Assembly (NCBI GenBank): GCA_965243165.1
Contig: OZ251535.1
Location: forward strand, 1,798,001-1,862,000
From: CATQHD01 sp965243165
GTDB lineage: Bacteria; Actinomycetota; Acidimicrobiia; Spongiisociales; Spongiisociaceae
Direction of reading: 5' to 3'
Length of the DNA: 64,000 nt
How positions within the stretch are numbered: position 1 is the first letter of the stretch; every line of letters begins with the position of its first letter. Shown in pieces: positions 35,306 through 43,948 of this stretch. The notes under the pieces were generated by a model. It saw only the letters and a program-made list of their open reading frames with translations. It was not told where the DNA came from and ran no database searches. The translations under genes were made by a program, and so were the position numbers.

Positions 35306-36055
35306 TTAGAAGGGCAGGTGGGCGCCGGCTTCTCTGAGGCGGCGGCGGCGGGTTTGGGCGTCGGGGAGGGCTTGGTCTACCAGGTTCCAGAAGTCGGGGG
35401 AATGGTTCTTGACCTTCAGGTGGGCCAGCTCGTGCACTACTACGTACTCCAGCAGGGCGGGGGGCAGCATCACCACCCGCCAGTTGAAGCGGAGGGTGCC
35501 GTCGGGGGCGCAGCTGGCCCAGCGTTTGCGCTGATTGCGGATCAGCACCTTGTCCTCCGGGTCCCGGCCGAACGCCGGGCCCCAGCGCTCCACCATCGGC
35601 GGGACCCGCGCCTCTGCCCTCCCCCGGTACCAGGCGACCACCGCCTTGCGCATCTGCTCGGTCCGTTCCTGGCCCTCCAGACCGGGGGGTGCGATGAAGC
35701 GGAACCGCCAATGGTCGAAGCGCACATACGGCGACCGTATCCCCGGCATCGCCTCGGTGACGATGATCCGCACGTTGCGGCCCAGGTAGGGAAGGGTTTC
35801 TCCGCTCACGAACCGCTTGGGCGGGGCGGCCAGCGCCTCGGCCGCAGCGTTGCGGATGATCCAGCCGGCCCGACGCCGCACGAACGCCCGCAGGTAGTCG
35901 TCGGTCACGTCCACCGGGGAGGAGACCGTTACCCCTCCCCCGTCCACCGCCACCTGGATGCTCTTGCGGCGGCGGGGGCTGCGCCGGATCTCGTATTCGA
36001 TGACCGAATCCCCGTACCGCACCCGGTCCCGCGTCTTCTGAGCCGTCGGGTTCAT
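35306..36055 (-). CDS. YgjP/DUF45-like (WLM) zinc metallopeptidase
   Basis: 249 residues. The zinc motif VVVHELAHLKVKNHSPDFW (about residues 206-224) gives HExxH with a downstream His. Preceding blocks IQVAVDGGGVTVSSPVDVTD, RRRAGWI and RNQRKRWASCAPDGTLRFNW are typical of the family. The ATG overlaps the hsdR stop (ATGA). Such proteins are frequent last genes of type I restriction operons; their substrate is not known. Confidence 0.92.
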   Translation of the reverse strand: MNPTAQKTRDRVRYGDSVIEYEIRRSPRRRKSIQVAVDGGGVTVSSPVDVTDDYLRAFVRRRAGWIIRNAAAEALAAPPKRFVSGETLPYLGRNVRIIVTEAMPGIRSPYVRFDHWRFRFIAPPGLEGQERTEQMRKAVVAWYRGRAEARVPPMVERWGPAFGRDPEDKVLIRNQRKRWASCAPDGTLRFNWRVVMLPPALLEYVVVHELAHLKVKNHSPDFWNLVDQALPDAQTRRRRLREAGAHLPF

Positions 36056-39000
36056 GTTCTCCGCTTGGCGATCTCCACTATCTGGCCGCCGATCTTATCC
36101 AGCTGCGCCTGGTCTTCGAACCCTCCCGTCCGCAGCGCCCTCTTGACATCCCGGCGCATCAGCCGCACCGCATCCTGGTTGTTCTTCCAGTCGACCAGGC
36201 CGGTGCGGGCCGCCACCGCCTCGTCGATCCGCCTGGCCAGGGCGTCGGCCTCCTCGTCGAACTGTCCTTCGCCCACTTCTCCGCTGTCCGCTCCGCGCCG
36301 CTCGGCCCGCAGCAGCTCATAGACGGCGAACGAACGTGGGGTGTGCCCCAACAAGACGGCCCGGTCTTCCTCGTCCCGTATCTGTCCGCCCAGCTCCTCC
36401 ATCCGGCGGCAGGCCTCCAGGTCGTCGAAAGTCCCTTGCCGCAGCCCTTCGATGATCTCCTGCAGCTGTTCCGACATCCTTCGGTAGAAGACGGGGTTTT
36501 CATCCCACCGCCGGGTGATGACCCTCCCCACCGTATGTTCCATGAGGGAGGCCCGCGCCCGGTCGTGGGCCACCGCCGAAATCTTCTGGTCGAAGTCCCG
36601 GTCGAGGATGGAGAGCGGCTTCATCAGGCTCCGCACCTCGGCGCTCACATGGTCGTCGATCAACTTCTTGGCCTTGGCCCCGAGGTCGGTCCAGTCCAGG
36701 CCGGCGTCCTCCTGCAGATACTGGGCCCGCACGTAGGAGCGGATCTCGGTGAGCCGCCGCAGCCGGTCCAGGAAGCGCAGCGCCTGCGGGTCGGGCAGGA
36801 ACCGGTCCATCAGCACGGCGAACTGCCGGTAGTGCTGGTTGAACCTCTGGTAGAGGTCTATCTTGAAGCTTCCCTCGGTGCCCCGGCCGGGGGCGAACAC
36901 CGCCACGCACGCCCAGAGGTCGTCCAGCCCGCAGGCCCGGAAATGGGATTCGGCCTTGGCCGCGGCCGCCTCGATCAACCCCCCGGCGTCCTGCCCTTTC
37001 TCCAACCGGACCATCGAACCCTGCACGTCCTTCCAGTCGAACCCGGCCAAGGCCTCCTCCAGATTCCGGGACACGCCGTGGTAGTCGACCACCAGGCCGT
37101 CGTACTTGTGGGTGGTCACGCCGTCCACCTGGTGGGCGAAGGGGCGGTTGACCCGGGCGATGGCCTGCAGCAGGCTGTGCTCCTTCAAGTTCCGGTCGAG
37201 GTAGAGGGCTTGCTCTATCGGGGCGTCGAAGCCGGTGAGCAGTTTGTCGACCACCACCAGGATCTCCGGGCCGCCCGCCCCGGCGGCGAAGGCGTTCACT
37301 ATCTGCGCCTCGTCGATTTCCCGCGCCTCGTTGAACTCGTTCCCGTCGTCGGGGGTGATGGTGATGATCGGATAGGTCTCCTCGATCCCGAAGTCCCGCA
37401 GATATCGGGCGTAGGCGAGGGCGGCCTTCCGGCTGGGGGCGACCACCTGGGCCTTGAACCTGTTGGGCCGGATCTTCTCCTTGAAGTGCTCGGCGATGTC
37501 GAGGGCGACCATCTCGATGCGGCGGTCGGCTTGGGCCAGTGTCTCTTTGTTGGCGTACCGGCGGCTTATCTGCGCCCGGTCGGCTTCAGGCAGACCGCCG
37601 AAGATGGCGTCGAACAATCGGTCGAGGGTCTTGCCGTCGGCCACCGCCAACTCCGGCTTGCGCAGCTCGTACCGGATGGGCACCGTGGTGCCGTCGGCCA
37701 CGGATTCGGGGATGGTGTAGGAGTCGATGAGCGGCCCGAACCGGCCCATGGTGCTGCGGCGGAAGCCCTTGTCGATGGGAGTGCCGGTGAAGCCGATGAG
37801 GGCAGCCTGGGGAAGGGCCTGCGACATTCGGGCGGCCAGCACCCCGTATTGGGTGCGGTGCGCCTCGTCCACCATCACCACCACGTTGGGACTCGGGTTC
37901 AGCGCCTCCGGCCCCCCGTCGTCTGCCAGCGCGTCCTCAAACTTCTGGACGGTGGTCATCACGGTGCGCCCCGTTCCGGTGGTGAGCAGCCAGCGCAGCT
38001 CGGCGGCGCTCCCGGCCCGTTCGGGGGAGGGAAAGCCGCAGTTCTCGAAGGTGGAGGTGATCTGGCGGTCGAGCTGGATGCGGTCGGTGATCACCAGGAT
38101 GGTCGGGTTGTCCACCTCGCCCAAACTGGCCTCCCGGCGCAGCTTGACCGCCAGCCACAGCATGGTCAACGACTTGCCGGAGCCCTGGGTGTGCCAGACC
38201 ACCCCGCCCCGCTCCTGGGGTGTGCGCCCGCTCCGAATGCGGTCGAGGGCGGCCCGCACCGTCCGATACTGCTGATAGCGGGGCAGCTTCTTGACCAGCC
38301 TGCCGCCCTGATGTTCGTAGACCACGAAGTCCCGCAGGACGTCCAGCAGCACGGCGGGTTGCAGCAGCCCGATGATCAGCCGGGCCTGGCCGCCCGGCTC
38401 CACCCCGAAGTGTTCTTGCGCCTCCTCATCGGTATAGGGAAGGATCGACTTCCACTCGAAGTAGGCGTTCTCGGGTGCGTACAGCCCGCCGAACAGAGCC
38501 TCGGCTCCGCAGTGCGCCACGCACAGCAGGTTGTAGTGGAACAGATCGGGCGCGCCCCTCCCCCGCCACTGCCGCCCGTTCTCCTGATAACGGTCCAGCT
38601 GATGAACAGCTTCGTTGCGCCACAAACCCAGGTCGGGGCTCTTGGCCTCCATCACCACCAGCGGGATGCCGTTGACGAACAGCACCAGGTCGGGAATGAT
38701 CGTTTCCCCCCTCGAAACCCGGAACTGCGTAGTAACGATGAACTCGTTGAGACCGCTCTCCGGATGCTCGAAGTCGAAGAACCGCACCGTGCGGGTGTGC
38801 CGTCCCCCGGGACCCTCCGTATCCAGAGTCATCCCATAGGTCAGATACTCATGGACCTTCTGGTTGCGGGCCATCCCGATCTCGTCCATGTGCTCAAGTT
38901 TGTAAATGACCCGCTCCGCCTGCTCATGTGTCATCCAATCGTTGAGTCTGATCAAGGCATCCCGCAAACGCCCCTTGAGCATTACTTCATGTTCGCTCTG

Positions 39001-39117
39001 TCTTTCCAGCCTTATGTCTGATATAGATGGGTAGGCCCACCCTAAGCCTTCCAATAGTATCCGCGCAGGTTCCTCTACCGTTCTCTGTTCTCCGGTTGAA
39101 ACTTGATCTATCGCCAT
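36052..39117 (-). CDS. hsdR: Type I restriction enzyme, R subunit
   Basis: DNA translocase and endonuclease subunit. 1021 residues from the ATG at 39117, 4 bp after the SIR2-like gene. N-terminal PD-(D/E)XK nuclease with D143 in IIPDLVLFVNG and E157/K159 in VVMEAKSPD. SF2 motor: Walker A region VWHTQGSGKSLTML, DEAH box VVMVDEAHRTQYG, motif III IGFTGTPIDKGF, motif VI LLQAIARVNRP. The C-terminal helical region completes the subunit. The first 60 or so codons are visibly AT-richer than the rest, continuing the composition of the gene upstream. Confidence 0.96.
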   Translation of the reverse strand: MAIDQVSTGEQRTVEEPARILLEGLGWAYPSISDIRLERQSEHEVMLKGRLRDALIRLNDWMTHEQAERVIYKLEHMDEIGMARNQKVHEYLTYGMTLDTEGPGGRHTRTVRFFDFEHPESGLNEFIVTTQFRVSRGETIIPDLVLFVNGIPLVVMEAKSPDLGLWRNEAVHQLDRYQENGRQWRGRGAPDLFHYNLLCVAHCGAEALFGGLYAPENAYFEWKSILPYTDEEAQEHFGVEPGGQARLIIGLLQPAVLLDVLRDFVVYEHQGGRLVKKLPRYQQYRTVRAALDRIRSGRTPQERGGVVWHTQGSGKSLTMLWLAVKLRREASLGEVDNPTILVITDRIQLDRQITSTFENCGFPSPERAGSAAELRWLLTTGTGRTVMTTVQKFEDALADDGGPEALNPSPNVVVMVDEAHRTQYGVLAARMSQALPQAALIGFTGTPIDKGFRRSTMGRFGPLIDSYTIPESVADGTTVPIRYELRKPELAVADGKTLDRLFDAIFGGLPEADRAQISRRYANKETLAQADRRIEMVALDIAEHFKEKIRPNRFKAQVVAPSRKAALAYARYLRDFGIEETYPIITITPDDGNEFNEAREIDEAQIVNAFAAGAGGPEILVVVDKLLTGFDAPIEQALYLDRNLKEHSLLQAIARVNRPFAHQVDGVTTHKYDGLVVDYHGVSRNLEEALAGFDWKDVQGSMVRLEKGQDAGGLIEAAAAKAESHFRACGLDDLWACVAVFAPGRGTEGSFKIDLYQRFNQHYRQFAVLMDRFLPDPQALRFLDRLRRLTEIRSYVRAQYLQEDAGLDWTDLGAKAKKLIDDHVSAEVRSLMKPLSILDRDFDQKISAVAHDRARASLMEHTVGRVITRRWDENPVFYRRMSEQLQEIIEGLRQGTFDDLEACRRMEELGGQIRDEEDRAVLLGHTPRSFAVYELLRAERRGADSGEVGEGQFDEEADALARRIDEAVAARTGLVDWKNNQDAVRLMRRDVKRALRTGGFEDQAQLDKIGGQIVEIAKRRT

Positions 39118-39121
39118 TTCA

Positions 39122-40450
39122 TTAAGCCAATAACTGATCAAACATGCTGGCTTCAAGGCTCTCAACACCAGCTTCAATGAATACGATATTATCTATAGTC
39201 CTACAATTATCGAATGGATCAACACTTACGTTAGTGAGATAGATAGGATCTTTTCCTAATACCTGCAATACCCGCTCCGAAACAATATCTATATTAGGAT
39301 TAATTATTAGTATCTTTCTATTATACCCATTCCCATATTTGCGCAGTAAATCATTAAAATGCTCATCCGCCAAAGCAAAAGAGTAACCTGTTATTATAAT
39401 CGCGGCGGCCTCATTGAATAGCTTTCCACAATTATACCAAGTGTCTAGATGTTCATTGCACATCAATGGTTTAAATGGCAGCGGTGGGATTATACTAGGT
39501 AGAAATATTTTCCTACTTTCAAGGTCCATTTCTAGACTACTGATAAAATCAGCCAGAGCATCAGGTGAATTGGCGCTCCTTATTCTAGCATCGTTGTTAA
39601 TTAGTTGACGACGATCTAAACGTATGTATGACAAACAATTTCCGTGAAAAAACTTTACCTTATCTCTTACCTGCTCATCAAAGAACTCAGCAGTATAGTT
39701 CAAGGTAATATAATTGTATTTTTTAGTAAGATCATTATACGGCCAGGTTGATCTGTCATTGTGGGATCGGTTCATTTGGACGCGGAGATACGACCACAAG
39801 AGCCACGACATATACAGATAGTTCTTTTGTCCTGGTAGGTGGTTGGTATAAAACCCAGAAAAAAGTGAGCCCAGTAAATCCTCCACATCCATCATGTACA
39901 GAGCTAGTTCCATAAGTTTGTCCCTCTCGCTACTAGTCATTTTTTCTGTACGTATAGCCTTTTGGAAGGTTTTTCTAAAAGCCTGGCGCACAATCGGTAC
40001 AAAATGGACCTTTTTAGGATCCAAGATGTAATCACCACCACTGGCTTGAAATTCCTCGCCACCAAGCCGGGCTAAGGTTAGAAGTGTATCGTCCTGTAAC
40101 TGATTATTATCACGGATTGCTTCAAGAGAATCTATTACCTTTAAGAAAGCTCTAACACTAGTAGCATTTTCATTGCTTTCAAGATGTTCAAACAGTTTTT
40201 TCTTGGCGACGTTTAAAGATTGAGGTTCATCAGTAAGTAGCCGCTCTGCAAATGTTTCGCCCTGCTCACCTGCATACTTTGCTAAATTGAATCGCAAGCG
40301 TGGAAGCTTTCGCCTGAGTGCTTGGTCTACTGGTTTGCCTTCATTTTCAGCAAACTTTGCTATTTCACTAAGCAGATCATTAGCTAAGGGCATACCGTGA
40401 GGTTTATCTACACCTGCCCCAAGTACATGGACTATTGGCCCGTTACTCAT
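39122..40450 (-). CDS. SIR2-like domain protein within the type I restriction operon
   Basis: 442 residues. The SIR2-type NAD-binding loop is VHVLGAGVDKPHGMPLA (residues 7-23). The catalytic region appears as YITLNYTAEFF (N251) and KFFHGNC (H269). A C-terminal IIITGYSFALADEHFNDLL (about 351-369) followed by ILIINPN matches SIR2-like effectors that sense or cut NAD. The middle is long and helical, unrecognised. The gene overlaps hsdS by one base (TAATG) and precedes hsdR by 4 bp, so it is co-translated with the restriction system. In known phage defences SIR2 domains deplete NAD upon infection; a similar back-up role here is inference. The DNA is AT-rich. Confidence 0.8.
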   Translation of the reverse strand: MSNGPIVHVLGAGVDKPHGMPLANDLLSEIAKFAENEGKPVDQALRRKLPRLRFNLAKYAGEQGETFAERLLTDEPQSLNVAKKKLFEHLESNENATSVRAFLKVIDSLEAIRDNNQLQDDTLLTLARLGGEEFQASGGDYILDPKKVHFVPIVRQAFRKTFQKAIRTEKMTSSERDKLMELALYMMDVEDLLGSLFSGFYTNHLPGQKNYLYMSWLLWSYLRVQMNRSHNDRSTWPYNDLTKKYNYITLNYTAEFFDEQVRDKVKFFHGNCLSYIRLDRRQLINNDARIRSANSPDALADFISSLEMDLESRKIFLPSIIPPLPFKPLMCNEHLDTWYNCGKLFNEAAAIIITGYSFALADEHFNDLLRKYGNGYNRKILIINPNIDIVSERVLQVLGKDPIYLTNVSVDPFDNCRTIDNIVFIEAGVESLEASMFDQLLA

Positions 40451-41577
40451 TAGTGATCCCTTCCTGTATGTGTAGGTGATGATTCACAAAGCATATCGTC
40501 CATCAGGGCTCGGTGAACAGCTCGAATCTTATTCAAGTATACTCCTTTACTCCGTATTGAATTTTCAATGCTATCAAGAAGGGCAACAATATATTCCTGG
40601 TCTTTCAAGGAAGGTACTAATGTTGGGAAGCGAGTCAAGTCTCTTGGGTATATGTGAGGTTGTGCTGAACCATTCCGCAGTCTATAAATTTTGCCTTGTT
40701 CAGACTTTAGGTAATAATAAATATATTTTGTCAATAAATTATCAACGTTTGATCTGATAGTGGTACAATCTGTGGCAAAGATCGGATCTGAGTGGTAAGC
40801 AACAAACCCAGCGTATGCTCCTGATGCGCTAACCGTGATAGTTTCTCCTTGCCTATTTGAATACTTGTGATAATATGCAGGTTGCTTTCCTCCTGCTATT
40901 ACAGGTACATCTCCTGATATTAGACCTTTGCTTGTAAAGCTCGTACCCTTTTTTACCTCGGCCACATCCTCAAGGAAGACTGCTTGCCAGGTAGTAGGCT
41001 TGGTATGTTTCAAGCTAGGAAGGTTTCTATTTCTGGGATGATTGAAGAAACTCCAGGAAAACAACTCGTGTAGCAATGCATCTCTTAGTTGCTCCGTCTT
41101 GGTCATAACAATCTCAGTTAAGTTTATCGTCCTATCAATATCAGCAAGTACCTCAGCAATAATTCTTTGATCTCCCAACGAAGGGACCGTCTTTATTAGA
41201 GAGTATACGTCATCTCGATTTAGTCCAGGAACACCAGTGGCTCTATTTAGACGGGCCAAATTAAGGTAAGATAAAAAGTAAAACAGCCACTGATAATCTA
41301 CAGAGTCGTTATCGGTTTCAACATAATAGGTTGTATCAATTGGAAAAGATTCCATATCTAACCAAATGACATTTCCTATGCTGCCTTTACGCCCTACGAC
41401 AATGCAGGGACTTTTAGCATATGCCTCATCATGATAGCCAATAATACCCGCTGAACCTACGACAGGATAGGGTCCATTCTTGCGATTCTTGACAGGTAGT
41501 GATCTACCATATTCAAGTCGGAATAACTCGCCTAAGCGGGTTTTCTTGTATCCATTATGCGGTAGTGAACTATACAT
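40450..41577 (-). CDS. hsdS: Type I restriction enzyme, specificity subunit
   Basis: 375 residues with two target-recognition domains: the first begins TRLGELFRLEYGRSLPVKNR and the second VFLEDVAEVKKGTSFTSKGL. Each is followed by a conserved helix (LGDQRIIAEVLADIDRTINL and LKDQEYIVALLDSIENSIRS). Typical GSAGIIGYHDEAY and ITVSASGAYAGFVAYH cores contact DNA. It overlaps hsdM by 8 bp. DNA is distinctly AT-richer than most of hsdM, as expected of exchanged specificity genes. Confidence 0.95.
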   Translation of the reverse strand: MYSSLPHNGYKKTRLGELFRLEYGRSLPVKNRKNGPYPVVGSAGIIGYHDEAYAKSPCIVVGRKGSIGNVIWLDMESFPIDTTYYVETDNDSVDYQWLFYFLSYLNLARLNRATGVPGLNRDDVYSLIKTVPSLGDQRIIAEVLADIDRTINLTEIVMTKTEQLRDALLHELFSWSFFNHPRNRNLPSLKHTKPTTWQAVFLEDVAEVKKGTSFTSKGLISGDVPVIAGGKQPAYYHKYSNRQGETITVSASGAYAGFVAYHSDPIFATDCTTIRSNVDNLLTKYIYYYLKSEQGKIYRLRNGSAQPHIYPRDLTRFPTLVPSLKDQEYIVALLDSIENSIRSKGVYLNKIRAVHRALMDDMLCESSPTHTGRDH

Positions 41578-43105
41578 TCAAGTACCCTAATTTCTTCAGG
41601 TGTTTGTTCATTTTGATTACTGCTTCATCTCGGTGTTGTTCGGCTTCCTGCAGTTGGGCCAACGCTTCCTCCACACTTATGACCTCTACTGGCTCGGTGG
41701 TGTCAACGTAGCGGCTTATGTTCAGGTTGAAGTCGTTGTATTTGATCTCTTCCAAGTCGGCTATGTGAGCAAACCGCTCTACCTCTTCAAAGCTGTGGTA
41801 AGCCACCGCGATCTTATCGATGTGCTCTTGGTCAAGGTTGTTCTTAGGCCCTATTTTGCGGAAATAGCCCTCTTGGTCAGCGTCGATGAATAGTAACTTG
41901 CCGCGTCGCTCCGGGGGCTTGTTCTTGCTGAGCACACAGATCGCCACCGGAATGCTCGCCCCGTAGAACAGGTTGGAGGTCAACCCGATGATAGCCTCGA
42001 ACAGGTCATCCTCTACTAACCCTCTGCGTATCTTCCCCTCCGCTCCTCCCCGGAAGAGGACGCCGTGCGGCATGACCACGCCTACCATTCCGGTTGGTTT
42101 GGTAACCGCCAGCATATGCAACATGAAGGCCAAGTCACCCTTGGTCTTGGGGGGAATCGCACCATAACGGTCAAAGCGGACGAAATCATCATCGGCGGCG
42201 GTGTCGTGGCCCCAGTTCTTCAGACTGAAGGGGGGATTGGCGATCACTCGGTCGTAGGTGAGCAGCCATCCGTTCTCGTCCAACAGCTGCGGCTCGGCGA
42301 TCACATCCCCCGCTTCCAGACGGGCCGAGCGCAGGTTGTGCAGCAACAGGTTCAGCTTGCCGAGCGCCAGCGTCCCCAGGTTGCGCTCTTGGCCGTGCAG
42401 CACCAGGTTCCGGGGGTCGCCGCCCTGCTTCTCCACGTATTGGGCGGTGTAGATGAGCATGCCGCCCGATCCGGCGGTGGGGTCGCAGATGCTCATCCCT
42501 TCCTCAGGCTTCAGCAACTCGATGATCAGGTTGACCACCCCGCGGGGGGTGTAGAACTCTCCGCCCTTCTTGCCGGCGTCGTCGGCGAACTTGTTGATCA
42601 GGTACTCGTAGGCGTCGCCCAGCACGTTGCCGGTGCTGCCGGTGTCGTCCACTGCCAGGTTGCGGTTGCTCAGGTCTAGATCGTCGAAGTGGTTGAGCAG
42701 GTCGCGGATGATCTTCTCGCGGCTGGCGGGGCTGCCCAGCTTGGACTCGTCGTTCCAGTTGACGCCGGTCAGAATGCCGTCCAAGCGGGGGGCATTCTCG
42801 GTCTCGATCTCGTGACCGGCGATGTTCAACACTTCGCCCAGGTGCATCGAAGGACCGGTCAAAGCGGGCCAGCGGGCCTCTTCGGGGACGAAGAACTCGT
42901 GCTCGTCGGGGTCAGACAGGGCGACCTCGCGGGGCACGCCCGAAGCGGCCGCCGCCTCCACCTCCTCGTCGAAGCGGTCGGACAGGCGCTTCAGGAACAG
43001 GATGGAGAAGATGTAGTTCTTGTAGTCGGACGCGTCGATCTGGCCTCGCAGGATGTCGGCTGCATGCCAGAGCTTCGACTCCAACTCCTTTGTGGTCAAG
43101 GGCAT
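41570..43105 (-). CDS. hsdM: Type I restriction enzyme, methyltransferase subunit
   Basis: N6-adenine methyltransferase, 511 residues from the ATG at 43105, which has GGAGGAGG 5 bp upstream; the GTG two codons earlier is less likely. N-terminal helical domain (LWHAADILRGQIDASDYKNY). SAM motif I in SICDPTAGSGGMLIYTA, catalytic motif IV RVIANPPFSLKNW. The last ~100 codons become AT-richer, approaching hsdS. The stop of the half-S gene lies inside its ribosome-site region, implying coupled translation. Confidence 0.96.
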   Translation of the reverse strand: MPLTTKELESKLWHAADILRGQIDASDYKNYIFSILFLKRLSDRFDEEVEAAAASGVPREVALSDPDEHEFFVPEEARWPALTGPSMHLGEVLNIAGHEIETENAPRLDGILTGVNWNDESKLGSPASREKIIRDLLNHFDDLDLSNRNLAVDDTGSTGNVLGDAYEYLINKFADDAGKKGGEFYTPRGVVNLIIELLKPEEGMSICDPTAGSGGMLIYTAQYVEKQGGDPRNLVLHGQERNLGTLALGKLNLLLHNLRSARLEAGDVIAEPQLLDENGWLLTYDRVIANPPFSLKNWGHDTAADDDFVRFDRYGAIPPKTKGDLAFMLHMLAVTKPTGMVGVVMPHGVLFRGGAEGKIRRGLVEDDLFEAIIGLTSNLFYGASIPVAICVLSKNKPPERRGKLLFIDADQEGYFRKIGPKNNLDQEHIDKIAVAYHSFEEVERFAHIADLEEIKYNDFNLNISRYVDTTEPVEVISVEEALAQLQEAEQHRDEAVIKMNKHLKKLGYLNV

Positions 43106-43122
43106 CTTCACCTCCTCCCCTA

Positions 43123-43725
43123 CTATGCCATACCGCTGTGACAGATTTCGCGGACCAGGGAGTCCCGCAGCGTTTCCCGCCGCAGACGGGCCGCATCCAC
43201 CGCCGCCGCATAGGCCGCTTCCGACGATTCGACCAGGGCGGCCACCCGGTCGAGGATGCGGGCGGGCGGCGTCGGGATGACCATCTCCCCCAGGTCGCGG
43301 GCCGACAGGGACGTGAACGTGGCGCCGGGCCGGGACTTGCGGGCCAGCTGCGCCCGGCCGAAGGCGGATGTGAGGTAGAACCAGATGAACTGGCCCATAC
43401 CCGTCTCGGGACGGCGGGGGCGGACCACCAGCAGGGTTACCCCGGCCACCGTTCTCGACACCGCCGCCGGGACCAAGGCCGCCTGGGACGATTCGGAGCG
43501 GGCGGTGATCAGCACGTCGAACGGGCGGAGCAGATGCCGCTCGGTGCGGGTGTTCTGCACCACGCCGATCTCCCGCAGACCATCGAACTCGATTCGGTCA
43601 TCCGATACGTCCTTGCTCTCTACTATCCGAAGCATCCAATCTCCTGCTTGCGCGCCGGCGCCTCGCCCTGACCTGGACAAACCCTGCGAAATCTCCGCCA
43701 GCTCTGATACAGTACCTTCAAGCAC
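43123..43725 (-). CDS. Half-size specificity-like subunit (single TRD), first gene of the restriction operon
   Basis: 200 residues with one HsdS-type target-recognition domain: start VSELAEISQGLSRSGRGAGA, core DVLITARSESSQAALVPAAV, FIWFYLTSAFGRAQLARKSR, the SLSARDLGEMVIPTPPARIL block, then one long helix (RVAALVESSEAAYAAAVDAA). Such single-TRD proteins may dimerise in place of, or compete with, a two-TRD HsdS. Unlike the second hsdS it is GC-rich like the host. Start is a GTG exactly 7 nt after the -10 box, so the mRNA is probably leaderless. Confidence 0.85.
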   Translation of the reverse strand: MLEGTVSELAEISQGLSRSGRGAGAQAGDWMLRIVESKDVSDDRIEFDGLREIGVVQNTRTERHLLRPFDVLITARSESSQAALVPAAVSRTVAGVTLLVVRPRRPETGMGQFIWFYLTSAFGRAQLARKSRPGATFTSLSARDLGEMVIPTPPARILDRVAALVESSEAAYAAAVDAARLRRETLRDSLVREICHSGMA

Positions 43726-43732
43726 TCGGATG

Positions 43733-43760
43733 AGTATACACTACTTCGTCTACTTGTCAA
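43733..43760 (-). promoter_or_regulatory. Sigma70-type promoter of the restriction operon (leaderless start)
   Basis: On the minus strand TTGACA (43760-43755), 16 bp spacer, TATACT (43738-43733). The GTG start of the first gene is 7 nt further, coinciding with the expected transcription start. Near-consensus and the clearest promoter in the window. Confidence 0.8.
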
Positions 43761-43878
43761 AACTCATAACATGATAGTATTACGAAGCCGGGTGGTGATC
43801 ATGGGGGCTCGCTCCCCCCTGACCGGTGGATGGACTCCACAAGGGCTGAGCAGGCGTTTCTCGATTCTGCGAAAACGA

Positions 43879-43910
43879 GAACCGCCCCGGGGGAAGGCCC
43901 GGGGCGGTTC
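43879..43910 (-). terminator. Intrinsic terminator after the betaine-binding lipoprotein gene
   Basis: Perfect 13-bp stem GAACCGCCCCGGG/CCCGGGGCGGTTC with a 6-base loop. On the minus strand it is followed by TCGTTTTCGC. It lies 39 bp beyond the stop at 43949. The rest of the 43761-43948 gap has no gene. Confidence 0.85.
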
Positions 43911-43948
43911 AGGTCATGCCGGTGGGAATACGGCTTGACCGCTTGGGG

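Noticed and set aside
36343..39021. 892-residue plus-strand open frame opposite hsdR
   Set aside because: Stop-free antisense frame typical of GC-rich DNA; His/Gly/Val-rich text without motifs, while hsdR has all its motifs.
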